Of a stretch of DNA of 64,000 bases, positions 25,754 to 35,102 are shown in pieces. A model generated the notes under the pieces. It saw only the letters and a program-made list of their open reading frames with translations, was not told the origin of the DNA and ran no database searches. The stretch lies in the NCBI GenBank assembly GCA_023419375.1, contig JAEZYD010000025.1, positions 62,001-126,000 on the forward strand, given 5' to 3'. How positions within the stretch are numbered: the stretch's first letter is position 1; each line of letters begins with the position of its first letter. Position numbers and translations under genes: made by a program. Source of the stretch: Pseudomonadota bacterium. GTDB lineage: Bacteria; Desulfobacterota; Desulfovibrionia; Desulfovibrionales; Desulfovibrionaceae.

Positions 25754-28700
25754 GGCCGGGCCTCTTGCGGTGGGCCGCTCCGGGTTGTGGTTGCGTCCTG
25801 CCCTGCTCCGTTGCCTGCCTTGTGCCCCTTGAAGCGGCGGCTCACGCGGTCAAACCACAGATAGATGACAGGCGTTGTGAACAGGGTGAGCGCCTGGCTG
25901 AAAATAAGCCCGCCCACCATGGTCACGCCCAGGGGACGCCGCAGTTCCGCGCCCATGCCCCAGCCGACCATGAGGGGCAATGCGCCCAGCAAGGCCGCCA
26001 TTGTGGTCATGAGGATGGGCCGCAGACGCAACAGGCAGGCCTGACGAATGGCGGCAAGCGGCTCCTTGCCTTCGTTGCGTTCCGCATCCAGGGCAAAATC
26101 GATCATCATGATGGCGTTTTTCTTGACGATGCCGATAAGCAGGATGATGCCGATAATGCCCACCACGCCAAGATCCATATCTGCCAGTAGCAAGGCCAGC
26201 AATGCCCCCACGCCCGCAGACGGCAGGGTGGAAAGAATGGTGACGGGGTGGACGTAACTTTCGTACAGCACGCCCAGCACAATATACATGGTGATGATGG
26301 CCGCCAGAATAAGCCAGACCTGATTGTCTGTAGATGTGGTGAAGGCCTTGGCCGCACCCTGCAACTGGGTGCGCAGGGCCGTGGGCAGCTTCAGTTCTTT
26401 TTCGGTTTCTTCCACGGCCTTGACCGCAGCGCCCAGCGAAGAGCCGCGCGCCACGTTGAAAGAAATGGTCGCCACCGGGAACTGCCCCTGACGCGCAATG
26501 GAAAGCCGCACGGGGCGCTCCTCAAGCGTTGCCAGGCTTGTGAGCGGCACGGGTTTGCCATCGCCGCCCGAAACATAGATATTTTCAATGGACTGCGGCC
26601 CCATACGGAAGCGGGGGGCGGTTTCAAGCACCACCTTGTACTGGTTGGTCTGAGTGAAAATGGTTGAAATCAGCCGCTGCCCAAGAGCATCGTACAGGGC
26701 GTTGTCGATGGTCGACATGCTTATGCCAAGGCGGCCGGCGGCGTCACGGTTAATGTTCAGCCACGCCATGCGGCCCGGATTCTGATAGTCGCTGGTGACC
26801 ATTTCAAGCTCTGGCCGCTGGGAAAGGGCGTTCACAATACGTGGCAGCCACTGATCCAGCTGCTCCCTGTCCAGCGCTTCTATTGAAAACTGGTACTGGG
26901 TGCGTGAAATGCGGTCTTCTATGGTCAGATCCTGCACGGGCTGCAAATACAGAGTCATACCGGGCAGAGCGGTGGATTTTTCCATAATGCGACGCGCAAT
27001 GGCAGGCGCGCGGGCATCACGGTCATCCAGCGGCTTCAGTTCCACCGAAAGGCGTGAAGTTCCCATGCTCTGGTTGACGCCGTCCACGCCCACAAAAAAC
27101 ACCACGCTCTCAACCGCAGGGTCTTGCAGTATGAGGTCGGCCAGCTGGCGTTGCCGCCCGGCCATGGCTTCAAAGGACGTATCCTGCGGCGCTTCGGCCA
27201 CCCCCTGGATGACGCCTGTATCCTGCACGGGGAAAAAGCCCTTGGGTACGCCAATGTACAGCAGAACCGTGAGCACCAGGGTTCCCACCGCCACGGCCAG
27301 AGTCAGGCTCTGGTGCTGCAGTACCCAATCGAGTTTTTCTTCATACCAGGCCAGCAGGCGAGTAAAAAAGCTGCCGTCTTCCTGCTGCGTGTGGCTTCCG
27401 TCATGCTGCTCGGGCCGCAGCATGATGGCGCAGAGCATGGGCGTGAGCGTGAGCGAAATAACCGCGGAAATAAGAATGGTCACGGCCAGGGTTACCGCAA
27501 ATTCGCGGAACAGACGCCCCACCACATCCCCCATGAACAGCAGGGGAATAAGCACCGCCACCAGGGAAATGGTCAGCGAAATAATGGTAAAGCCTATCTG
27601 CCCTGCACCGGTGAGGGCGGCCTGCACGGGCTTTTGCCCCTGCTCCAGATAGCGCGAGATATTTTCAATCACCACAATGGCGTCATCCACCACAAAGCCG
27701 GTGGCGATAACAAGGGCCATGAGCGTGAGATTGTTCAGCGAGTACCCGGCAAGATGCATGACGCCGAGGGTGCCCACCAGCGAAAGCGGCACAGCCAGAG
27801 CGGGAATGATGGTGGCTCTGGCATTGCGCAAAAACAGCCAGATGACCCAGATCACCAGGGCCACAGCCAGCAGCAGTTCAAGCTGCACGTCGTGCACCGT
27901 GGCGCGGATGGTGGTGGTGCGGTCTGTAACCACGCGCACATCCACGTTGCCAGGCAAGGTCTGCTTGAGCACGGGCAAAAGCCGCAAAACCCTGTCCGCA
28001 ACGTCTATGACGTTGGCTCCTGGCTGGCGTTGCACCGAGAGCACGATGGCAGGCCGAAAGCTCATGCCATCCCCCGCCACATAGGCTGCAAGGCGGGCGT
28101 TCTCCGCGCCCTCCACCACCTCGGCCACATCGCGCAGGCGCAGTGGGCCGCCGTCCTTGTAACCGATTATGGCTTCGGCATAGGCATCGGCAGAAGCAAG
28201 CTGATCGTTGGCGTCAATGGTGCTGGCCCGTTCCGGCCCGTCAAAACTGCCCTTGGCATTGTTGACGTTGGCCTTGGAAATGGCCGTGCGCACGTCAGCC
28301 AGGGTAAGCCCCGCATTGGCCAGCGCCTTGGGGTTCACCTGCACCCGCACTGCGGGGCGCTGGCCGCCCGAAAGCGTCACAAGGCCCACGCCGGGAAGCT
28401 GTGAAATTTTCTGGGCCATACGCGTGTCCACCAGGTCTTCCAGCCGGGTGAGGGGCATGGCGTCGCTGGTGACGGCGAGGGTGATAACCGGGGGATCCGC
28501 CGGGTTGACCTTGTTGTAAATTGGCGGCGAAGGCAGGTCGCTGGGCAGCAAATTGTTTGCAGCGTTGATAGCCGCCTGCACTTCCTGCTCGGCCACATCC
28601 AGCGCCAGCGTGAGGTCAAATTGCAGGGTCACCACCGAGGCCCCGGCGGAGGAAAGGGAACTCATCTGCACAAGGCCGGGCATGAGGCCAAACTGGCGTT

Positions 28701-28902
28701 CAAGGGGGGCCGTGATGACAGAGGCCATGACATCGGGCGATGCGCCGGGATAGAGCGTCTGAACCTGAATGGTGGGGTAATCTATCTGCGGCAGGGCCGC
28801 GACGGGCAGATAACGGTACCCAAGCAGCCCTGAAAGAAACAGGGCCACCATGAGCAGCGAGGTGGCGATGGGCCGTAAAATAAATATGCGCGATAGGTTC
28901 AT
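25750..28902 (-). CDS. mdtB: RND efflux pump inner-membrane subunit, MdtB-like
   Basis: 1050 residues from ATG 28902 (MNLSRIFILRPIATSLLMV), reached by GGGGGAG about 11 bases upstream; the longer frame from 28959 is unlikely. Helix 4 has GFVVDDAIVVIENISR with the proton-relay Asp pair. The helix-11 segment IVKKNAIMMIDFALD is intact. It is about 45% alike by eye to its neighbour across the core segments, with clear divergence, as expected for an MdtB/MdtC pair. It overlaps mdtC. Confidence 0.94.
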   Translation of the reverse strand: MNLSRIFILRPIATSLLMVALFLSGLLGYRYLPVAALPQIDYPTIQVQTLYPGASPDVMASVITAPLERQFGLMPGLVQMSSLSSAGASVVTLQFDLTLALDVAEQEVQAAINAANNLLPSDLPSPPIYNKVNPADPPVITLAVTSDAMPLTRLEDLVDTRMAQKISQLPGVGLVTLSGGQRPAVRVQVNPKALANAGLTLADVRTAISKANVNNAKGSFDGPERASTIDANDQLASADAYAEAIIGYKDGGPLRLRDVAEVVEGAENARLAAYVAGDGMSFRPAIVLSVQRQPGANVIDVADRVLRLLPVLKQTLPGNVDVRVVTDRTTTIRATVHDVQLELLLAVALVIWVIWLFLRNARATIIPALAVPLSLVGTLGVMHLAGYSLNNLTLMALVIATGFVVDDAIVVIENISRYLEQGQKPVQAALTGAGQIGFTIISLTISLVAVLIPLLFMGDVVGRLFREFAVTLAVTILISAVISLTLTPMLCAIMLRPEQHDGSHTQQEDGSFFTRLLAWYEEKLDWVLQHQSLTLAVAVGTLVLTVLLYIGVPKGFFPVQDTGVIQGVAEAPQDTSFEAMAGRQRQLADLILQDPAVESVVFFVGVDGVNQSMGTSRLSVELKPLDDRDARAPAIARRIMEKSTALPGMTLYLQPVQDLTIEDRISRTQYQFSIEALDREQLDQWLPRIVNALSQRPELEMVTSDYQNPGRMAWLNINRDAAGRLGISMSTIDNALYDALGQRLISTIFTQTNQYKVVLETAPRFRMGPQSIENIYVSGGDGKPVPLTSLATLEERPVRLSIARQGQFPVATISFNVARGSSLGAAVKAVEETEKELKLPTALRTQLQGAAKAFTTSTDNQVWLILAAIITMYIVLGVLYESYVHPVTILSTLPSAGVGALLALLLADMDLGVVGIIGIILLIGIVKKNAIMMIDFALDAERNEGKEPLAAIRQACLLRLRPILMTTMAALLGALPLMVGWGMGAELRRPLGVTMVGGLIFSQALTLFTTPVIYLWFDRVSRRFKGHKAGNGAGQDATTTRSGPPQEARP

Positions 28903-28969
28903 ATGGCGGATGCTCCCCCTTGCGGGAAGGGGTGGAAGACACGATGGGCATTCCGGCAAAGCCGGGCGG

Positions 28970-30196
28970 CTATTCCGCAGGCTGTGCCGTGGGTGTTTCT
29001 GCGGTGGCCGTAATTTTCACTTCAATACCATCGCGCAGACGGTCAAGCCCGTCCACCACCACCTGTTCGCCCGGTTCAAGACCCTTATCAATAACCGTCA
29101 GGGCGTCAGTGGCAATGCCGGGGGTTACAGGCCGCACAGTCACGGCGTCCTGTCCCTTGCCGTTCTTGGCCGCAACATAGACGTAAGCGCCGCGCGAACC
29201 CAGCTGCACCGCCGATGTGGGAACGGTGACGGCATTTTTAATGACGCGCACCTGCAAACGGGCGTTGACGAACTGGTTGGGGTACAAGGCCCCCTCAGTA
29301 TTGGGAAAACGTGCCTTGAGCTTTACCGTGCCGGTGGAAAGATCAATCTGGTTGTCCAGCGAGAGCAGCCCGCCCACGTCAAGCAGACGTTTCTGCTCCC
29401 TGTCCCAGGCCTGAACAGGCAAGGGACGGCGATCCACGTCATCCTCGTGGGCGCGCAGTGCCTGCACGACCAGAGGCACCTGACTTTCCGGCAGGGTGAA
29501 CACGACATCACAGGGGCTGACCTCGGTAATACGCACAATACCGGATGTATCCGAGGCTTTTATCATGTTGCCCTCGTCCACATTGCGCAGGCCCAGGCGG
29601 CCCGATGTGGGGGCCGTGATGCGGCTGTAGCTCAACTGGAGAGCGGCGGAATCCACGGCGGCCTTGTCGGCCTCTACCGTGCCCTCATACTGGCGCACAA
29701 GGGCGCGCTGGGTTTCAAACTGCTGTGTCGCAATAAAGTTGCCCTGCGCAAGCTTGGCATAGCGCGCCAGATCCTTGCGGGCATTGTCCAGCTGGGCCTG
29801 ATCCTTGGCAAGAGTCCCCCGCGCCTGATCCAGCGAGGCCTGAAAAGGCCTGGGGTCGATCTCCGCCAGCAAGTCGCCAGCCTTGACCCTCTGCCCTTCC
29901 TTGAAATGCAGGCGTTGCAACTGGCCATCCACACGGCTGGTCACGAGCACGTCGCTTGAGGGCAGCACTGTGCCCAGGCCATTGAGAAAATGGGGAACAT
30001 CCTGAGCGAGGGCGGCAGCAACACGCACGGGCGGCGTATCCATGCCCATGCCACGGCGTGCCTGATTGCCGCTGAAAAACAAACGCCAGCACAGCAGCGC
30101 CACCACGGCCAGCAGCACAAGCAGCACCCATCGGCGCTTGCCAGAAAACAAGCCGGAAGCAGAGGCCATGCCCTGCCGAGATTGAAGACCGGACAT
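28970..30196 (-). CDS. mdtA: Periplasmic adaptor of the MdtABC-type pump
   Basis: 408 residues, membrane fusion protein. An N-terminal anchor helix (about 21-42, WVLLVLLAVVALLCWRLFF) leads to a lipoyl half (GTVLPSSDVLVTSRVDG), an alpha-helical hairpin (about 115-170), the second lipoyl half, and a beta-barrel (RITAPTSGRLGL...). It links the RND subunits to an outer-membrane channel; no TolC-like gene lies in this window. Its ATG overlaps the kinase stop (TAATG). Confidence 0.93.
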   Translation of the reverse strand: MSGLQSRQGMASASGLFSGKRRWVLLVLLAVVALLCWRLFFSGNQARRGMGMDTPPVRVAAALAQDVPHFLNGLGTVLPSSDVLVTSRVDGQLQRLHFKEGQRVKAGDLLAEIDPRPFQASLDQARGTLAKDQAQLDNARKDLARYAKLAQGNFIATQQFETQRALVRQYEGTVEADKAAVDSAALQLSYSRITAPTSGRLGLRNVDEGNMIKASDTSGIVRITEVSPCDVVFTLPESQVPLVVQALRAHEDDVDRRPLPVQAWDREQKRLLDVGGLLSLDNQIDLSTGTVKLKARFPNTEGALYPNQFVNARLQVRVIKNAVTVPTSAVQLGSRGAYVYVAAKNGKGQDAVTVRPVTPGIATDALTVIDKGLEPGEQVVVDGLDRLRDGIEVKITATAETPTAQPAE

Positions 30197-31767
30197 TATA
30201 TGTCAACTCCCTGAGATATCGGAGGAAATACTACACGAAAGACAGCTTCGCCGTCTGCCGGATCTGATGCCATATCAAGCCGCCAGCCAAGTCTTTCGCA
30301 CGCTCTGAGCGCCAGCGAAAGGCCAAGTCCACTGCCGCTGACTGCTTTTTGGGTACAGCGCACCCCCCTGGCGAAAATATCAACGCCGGGGGGGATATAC
30401 CCGCGATTGCGAACAAGCAGTTCTCCCTGGCAAAGGGAAGCACTGGCGCGCCCATTTTCAGTATACTGGCAGGCATTGTCCAGCAGATTGTTAAACACGA
30501 TTGCCGCCAGTTCTTTTTGCCCGCGGGCAAGTACCGTGGTGGCGATATCAGCCTGCAAGGCTACAGGCGTGCGCTGTTCCGGGCCTCGCCCGGCCGCGTT
30601 TTTGCCAGTATGGCGTAGTGTACCGGCCACGCCGGTTTCACGGAGGCTTGCATCACTACCAGAAACAGGCGGGAGGGAGGGCTCTTTGCCAAGGTCAGCG
30701 GCCAATTCAGGGGCGATTTCAGAAGCCGGATCGGGCAAGCGGCCGGAAGCAGAAGAGCAATGCAGCAGACCGTCCCCTTCCATTTCCCGCACTATCCCCC
30801 ACAGCAAAGCGCTGCAATCCAGCGTTTGAAATTCTATTTCTTCGGGCCGGCGAGCCAGCATCAGCAGGGTGCGCACGGTATTGGACATGCGAGCTGTTGT
30901 GCGCAACAGGCGCTGCACCACCGGGGCGAGGCTTTCAGCCTGCGGCAGCCTTTGCAGTTGCAGTTCAAGAATTTCAAGGCCGCCCTGCATAACGGTTAGC
31001 GGCGTACGCAGCTCATGGCTCACATCGCCCGTGAAATTGCTTTCGCGCAGAACAAACCGTTGCAGGGCTTCCTCGCGCGCAGCAATGGCCCGCGCCAGTA
31101 CGCCCACCTCGTCATCAAGACCTGTCAGCGGAATGGGAGCCATGCCATCCGGCGTTTCCTGCGCATGGGCCTGCATACGCTCCGGAGGGCGGCTTTCCAC
31201 AGCAGTGGTGAGCCTACTGAGCGGCCCGGTGAGGCGGCGGCTCAGCACAACCGCCAGCACGACCGCCAGCGCAAGGCCGCTGACGGCGCAGAGCAGCAAA
31301 ATGCGGTTCAGGCGCTGTTTCAGGGCCAAAAAAGCGCCCGTGCCGCCATTGAGCACATAGATGACGTCATCCCTGCGCTCAATGAGAATAAATTCTTCCA
31401 TGTGACTGATGAAGTGCAGGCCGTCCGGCATCTCCTGCCACTGCTGCGGCACCTGCTTGCCCACAAGAAAGCGCCAGTGCATGACCACGGCAAGGTCTTC
31501 GCCGTAATACAGATTGCCGCCGCCGTTGTCTTCGGCTTCCCAGGCGCGCTTTTCAGCCTCAATAAAGGCTTCCATCACGGGCCTTGCGTGCCAGCCCACA
31601 AGATAGGTCGCCAGCGAATCAAAGGAGAGCCGCCCCACGATGCCCAAGGCCGCGCTCATGATCAGGGCCAGAAACACAAAAGCCGCCAGCAGACGACGGC
31701 GGATGCTCGTTCTGCGGCGGGGTGCAGCTGCGTAGCTGCCTGCAAGCGGTGGTTCTGGCCGGGGCAT
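30196..31767 (-). CDS. Sensor histidine kinase, QseC-like position
   Basis: 523 residues. Two membrane helices (about 25-46 and 156-176) enclose a ~110-residue periplasmic sensor; a HAMP segment follows. The H-box FTGDVSHELRTPLTVMQGG carries His251. The N-box is AIVFNNLLDNACQYT and the G-box SGSGLGLSLAL. Between H- and N-boxes lies an unusual ~80-residue low-complexity insertion (around residues 335-415). It overlaps the regulator gene upstream and the adaptor gene downstream, so signal, regulator and pump are one operon. Confidence 0.92.
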   Translation of the reverse strand: MPRPEPPLAGSYAAAPRRRTSIRRRLLAAFVFLALIMSAALGIVGRLSFDSLATYLVGWHARPVMEAFIEAEKRAWEAEDNGGGNLYYGEDLAVVMHWRFLVGKQVPQQWQEMPDGLHFISHMEEFILIERRDDVIYVLNGGTGAFLALKQRLNRILLLCAVSGLALAVVLAVVLSRRLTGPLSRLTTAVESRPPERMQAHAQETPDGMAPIPLTGLDDEVGVLARAIAAREEALQRFVLRESNFTGDVSHELRTPLTVMQGGLEILELQLQRLPQAESLAPVVQRLLRTTARMSNTVRTLLMLARRPEEIEFQTLDCSALLWGIVREMEGDGLLHCSSASGRLPDPASEIAPELAADLGKEPSLPPVSGSDASLRETGVAGTLRHTGKNAAGRGPEQRTPVALQADIATTVLARGQKELAAIVFNNLLDNACQYTENGRASASLCQGELLVRNRGYIPPGVDIFARGVRCTQKAVSGSGLGLSLALRACERLGWRLDMASDPADGEAVFRVVFPPISQGVDI

Positions 31768-32477
31768 CAGTCATTGTCTCCGGGGTCGGTGCTCAGACGA
31801 TAGCCCACATGCGGCACGGTGTGCAACAAAGGTTCGGCAAAAGGCTTGTCCAGTTCACGCCGCAGCTCATGAATATGGGTGCGCAGGGCGCTGCCTTCCG
31901 GCGGGTCGTCCCCCCAGAGAGCATGCTCCAGGTCTTCGCGCCGCACAAGGCCGGGCGCAACGCGCATCAGCTCATCAAGAATACGAAAACCCGTGGGGCT
32001 CAGGCGCAGGCGGCGGCCCTGCCGCTCGGCCCAGTGCTCGCCCGAATTAAACGTCAGATCCGCGTATGTCCACACAGCCCCGCCATCGGCGGTATTGCCG
32101 GACGACATGCGCCCACGCCGCAGCAGCGCACGTATGCGGGCTTCAAGCTCCTTGAGGGCGAAGGGTTTGACGAGGTAGTCGTCAGCCCCGGCTTCAAGCC
32201 CCTGCACCCGGTCGGCCACGGCATCCCTGGCGGTGAGCATAATAATGGGGGTGTGTTTGTGGTGTTTGTCGCGCAGTTCGCGGCACAGGCATATGCCGTC
32301 AATACCGGGCAGCATTATGTCCAGCACAATGCAGTCAAAGTGCTGTTCAAGCGCCATGGCAAGGCCCGTTCTGCCGTTGCGCGCGCAGTCAAGCTCATAG
32401 CCCAGCGGCTCCAGAAAGGCATAGAGGTTGGCGAGAATATCCTCGTTGTCCTCCACAAGCAAAAGGGCAACGGCCAT
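31767..32477 (-). CDS. OmpR-family response regulator, QseB-like position
   Basis: 236 residues. The receiver has the acidic pair EDNED, phospho-acceptor Asp53 in VLDIMLPG, and Lys104 in YLVKPF. The winged helix (about 140-230) ends THIHELRRELDKPF and VGYRLS. It most likely activates its own operon, including the pump, after phosphorylation by the kinase that follows with TGATG overlap. It starts 2 bases after the BOF gene stop. Confidence 0.94.
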   Translation of the reverse strand: MAVALLLVEDNEDILANLYAFLEPLGYELDCARNGRTGLAMALEQHFDCIVLDIMLPGIDGICLCRELRDKHHKHTPIIMLTARDAVADRVQGLEAGADDYLVKPFALKELEARIRALLRRGRMSSGNTADGGAVWTYADLTFNSGEHWAERQGRRLRLSPTGFRILDELMRVAPGLVRREDLEHALWGDDPPEGSALRTHIHELRRELDKPFAEPLLHTVPHVGYRLSTDPGDND

Positions 32478-32479
32478 TG

Positions 32480-32929
32480 TCAGCGCCTTGCCGGGCCAGT
32501 TTTTTGCGCCGGAGCCGCCGCTTCAGGCAGATCCTTTGGCGTTATGGGGCCGACGATGGATATGGAATCCACTTCCACTTCATTGGGCCGCTTGCGGTTC
32601 CAGTCCACATGCCCTTGCAGGCGCACCTTGTCCTTGGGCGTGATCGTCAGTTGCTCAAAAATCTTGTTGTCGATTTCCACAACAACCTGGCCACTGTGAT
32701 CCTCAAACAGATAGCGGTGCTTGCGCCGGGGCAGCTTTTCCACCAGATGCCCCTCAAGAACGCATGGCGCGTCATCCTGCGCGCCCAGCACGTCAACGGC
32801 CCGCGTCACCGTGGAGGCAACGCCTGGCCCCTCAAAACCTGCTGCGAGCGGGGCTGATTCCATTGAGATCACAAGGCTGAACGCAATGAGCAGAAAAAAA
32901 AGATACGGGGCGGGGCGCACTGTTTGCAT
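32480..32929 (-). CDS. YgiW/YdeI-like OB-fold (BOF) periplasmic protein
   Basis: 149 residues after GGAGAA. A hydrophobic N-terminus (about 8-28) suggests a signal peptide or anchor, cleavage site uncertain. The BOF domain has the family order LEGHLVEKLPRRKHRYLFEDHSG, VVVEIDNKIF, DKVRLQGHVD. YgiW/VisP-type proteins bind small ligands in the periplasm and are linked to stress and antimicrobial peptide tolerance. In Escherichia coli ygiW lies directly upstream of qseBC, and the same order appears here before the regulator-kinase pair. Confidence 0.85.
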   Translation of the reverse strand: MQTVRPAPYLFFLLIAFSLVISMESAPLAAGFEGPGVASTVTRAVDVLGAQDDAPCVLEGHLVEKLPRRKHRYLFEDHSGQVVVEIDNKIFEQLTITPKDKVRLQGHVDWNRKRPNEVEVDSISIVGPITPKDLPEAAAPAQKTGPARR

Positions 32930-33019
32930 GCTGTTCTCCAGAAAGGCCGGGCTGCGCCGCCGGATGGATTAATTACTGCGGGGAGTGAAGGCAGGAGGCA
33001 GACGGTATTTTAAAAGCAG

Positions 33020-33064
33020 TTCCCGATGCCCGCGCACTGTGGCGCAGCCTGCGGACATCGGGAA
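33020..33064 (-). terminator. Attenuator-like hairpin between the two BOF genes
   Basis: TTCCCGATG (33020-33028) pairs with CATCGGGAA (33056-33064). An inner GCGC...GCGC pair strengthens the structure. On the minus strand a short run TTTT follows within 5 bases. It may give partial termination, so the first BOF gene would be made in excess over the rest. Confidence 0.55.
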
Positions 33065-33083
33065 ATTTCCGCAACTTCGCGGT

Positions 33084-33476
33084 TTACTGCTGTATTTCAG
33101 CCTTACGCACGGCCATCACGCCTTCCTTGCCAGCCTTGACCACCATGACGCCGGTCAGGTGAACCTTGCTCTGCGCTTCAATATGCGCGGCAGCGGCGGC
33201 CTTTTTGCCAAGGGCCACGGTCATGCGGCCAGTGCCGTCTTCAAAGACGTAGCGGTTTTTCTTGCCCTGCACAGGTTCCACGATGGTGCCGGTAACGGAT
33301 ACGGGGGTTTTGTTGGCAGCGGCCAAAGCCTTGGCTACCGTATCGACCGGAGCGACTTTTGTCACGCCCTTGGCCTTGCGGGCAGCGTGAGGAGCAGCAG
33401 GAGCATCGGTGGTGTTGGCGGCAAAGGCAGGGGCGGCAAGCATGAGGGACATGATCATGACGAGCAGATAACGCAT
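33084..33476 (-). CDS. YgiW/YdeI-like OB-fold (BOF) periplasmic protein, first gene of the operon
   Basis: 130 residues from ATG 33476, which GGAGGA precedes closely. A clear signal peptide (MRYLLVMIMSLMLAAPAFA, cleavage after AFA-A near residue 20) is followed by the BOF domain: VTGTIVEPVQGKKNRYVFEDGTG, MTVALGKK, KVHLTGVMV. It is a paralogue of the next gene (32480-32929). As the first gene it lies closest to the promoter. A small ligand or cationic compound is the likely partner; this is inferred from family work. Confidence 0.85.
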   Translation of the reverse strand: MRYLLVMIMSLMLAAPAFAANTTDAPAAPHAARKAKGVTKVAPVDTVAKALAAANKTPVSVTGTIVEPVQGKKNRYVFEDGTGRMTVALGKKAAAAAHIEAQSKVHLTGVMVVKAGKEGVMAVRKAEIQQ

Positions 33477-33669
33477 AATTCCTCCAGAAAGGTGCTTAAA
33501 AAATTTTGCAACGCGCCACATGTCGCGTGCGGACTTACATTGCAAATATGCATGTCAGCAAAACGTTAAGAATGCCCCATCCTGTAAAAAAATATTTCTC
33601 TGCTGCGTCTTTCGCACGGGTGCTCTCTATTAACAGACGCAGTCCTTGTGATGCCGGTTCAAAACTGGT

Positions 33670-33927
33670 ATGGTAGCTTATATGAAAGAGCTTGATCCGC
33701 ACACCATCCGCCCCTGCCTTGCATGCGGCGGCACCAATGTCCATCTGGAATCCATGCTTCCCCCTGGTCGCAGGCAGGAGGTATGGCGCGTTGTCTGTTC
33801 TTGCGGGCAAACCTCGCAGCAGTGGTCGGTGTCGCAAGGAGCAGCCATCCGCGCATGGAACCGCAACCTTGCCAGCGAACACGACATGGATAAAATCGCT
33901 GCCCCCAGCGTAGCCCTCAAGAACTGA
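33670..33927 (+). CDS. Lar-like zinc-ribbon protein (restriction-alleviation family)
   Basis: 85 residues. The order CLACGG ... VWRVVCSCGQ ... GAAIRAWNRN matches the pattern of Lar-family proteins (PCPFCGG, CxxCG, EAIxAWNRR), which in Rac prophage reduce type I restriction. The start is uncertain (33670 or 33682), with no strong ribosome site. It lies outside the particle cluster, next to its repressor, and may be a phage remnant or an associated gene. Confidence 0.6.
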   Translation: MVAYMKELDPHTIRPCLACGGTNVHLESMLPPGRRQEVWRVVCSCGQTSQQWSVSQGAAIRAWNRNLASEHDMDKIAAPSVALKN

Positions 33928-34098
33928 GAGCAGCCTGCCACCTCGCTGCCCCATCGCTGCCCCGGCCAGAACGCTCAGGCATTGCATACATGGCAATGTA
34001 CGTAAGGCTGGTCTCTGCCGCGCACGGCTTGATGCTGCACGCCAGTAATGGGCAAAGCCCTGCGTGCGCCCACCGTGGCCGCATGCGGGCTGATTGTC

Positions 34099-34773
34099 TC
34101 AGTCCAGCTCCCGCCCTACCCATACGGCCCTGCCGATGATACGCACCAGCCCACCCAGTTGTTCGCTGGTATCGGCTTCTATGGGGGCGAAATCCGGGTT
34201 TATGCTGGTCAGTATGAGCTTGCCCGGCATGGCATCCAGCACCTTGAGATAGACCATATCCTCCACCCCCACGGCATATATTCGCCCTGGTACTGGCTCA
34301 CGCTGGCTCTGGTCTATCAGCACCACGTCATTGTTCACAATACGGGGCTGCATGCTGTCGCCAGAAACGCGCAACAGCACCATCTGCGCAGGGTTGCCCT
34401 TACGCCGTAAAAAATCCCACCTGAACGCATAGTGCCGCAGCACCTCGCCGCCGGTTTCAAAGCTTCCTGTCCCGGCAGAGAGCCGGGCTTCGGCCATGGG
34501 AACCATCATAAGCCGCGCTTCAGGCGTTTGCACCATACCGTTGCCGCAATCACCGCGCCCGGCCAGCAGCCAGTCCAGCGAACACTCAAGGGCATCGGCA
34601 AGCCGCACGGCATGGCTGCCCTTGGGCATCTGCCCGTTTTCATACTGCTGAATTGTCGTCAGGCTCAGACCCACCGTGTCTGCCAGTACCTGCTTGTGTA
34701 AACCCAAGTTTTCCCTGCGCTGACGCATACGTGCGCCAAAAGCTGATACCAGGGGCGCTTGTGCTTTCTTCAT
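34099..34773 (-). CDS. LexA/CI-like repressor (XRE helix-turn-helix plus S24 peptidase)
   Basis: 224 residues from ATG 34773, after AGGGA. The N-terminal helix-turn-helix is about 11-70 (ADTVGLSLTTIQQYENGQ). The C-terminal S24 domain has Ser140 in VSGDSM and Lys177 in VYLKV. A likely self-cleavage site is Ala100-Gly101 in RLSAGTGS. It would bind operators in the AT-rich gap next to it and be cleaved on RecA activation, which would link particle production to DNA damage. It is read away from the particle genes, the normal layout of a phage switch. Confidence 0.92.
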   Translation of the reverse strand: MKKAQAPLVSAFGARMRQRRENLGLHKQVLADTVGLSLTTIQQYENGQMPKGSHAVRLADALECSLDWLLAGRGDCGNGMVQTPEARLMMVPMAEARLSAGTGSFETGGEVLRHYAFRWDFLRRKGNPAQMVLLRVSGDSMQPRIVNNDVVLIDQSQREPVPGRIYAVGVEDMVYLKVLDAMPGKLILTSINPDFAPIEADTSEQLGGLVRIIGRAVWVGRELD

Positions 34774-35102
34774 GGTTTTCCCTTGTTTTTTGTTGCCTTG
34801 AAATGCCGGTGCCATCGATGCCGAAGAGCGCAGACCATTTTTTTCATAAAAAAAAACGAGCCTTTTGTACATATCTATATTTGTTTTTAGGTAATTTCAA
34901 GTTTTCCTTAAAGTTCAAAGAAAACTTTTAAATCTATGGAGAAACGAGAGCTGATTTTGTGCTTATTTTAAAATTTATGTTAATAAATTCATATTATTAA
35001 ACCTTTTCTTATAAATAAAACTTTTCCTTGACTATCCCCACAAATAGTGATTTTTCTATTTTACGGCCCAATAAATTCAATTTCCTATTTTTGGAGCATA
35101 GC
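34774..35102. promoter_or_regulatory. AT-rich divergent control region of the particle cluster
   Basis: 329 bases, far richer in A+T than anything else nearby. Inverted repeats: AAGTTTTC (34899-34906) with GAAAACTT (34920-34927), and TTAATAA (34980-34986) with TTATTAA (34994-35000). AAAACTTTT occurs directly repeated at 34921-34929 and 35017-35025. These are candidate operators of the S24 repressor and promoters for both directions. Exact -10/-35 boxes were not assigned. Confidence 0.55.

Noticed and set aside
22400..31767. Many long plus-strand frames across the efflux operon
   Set aside because: They are mirror frames of the high-G+C minus-strand genes, which carry clear family motifs; the plus frames have none.
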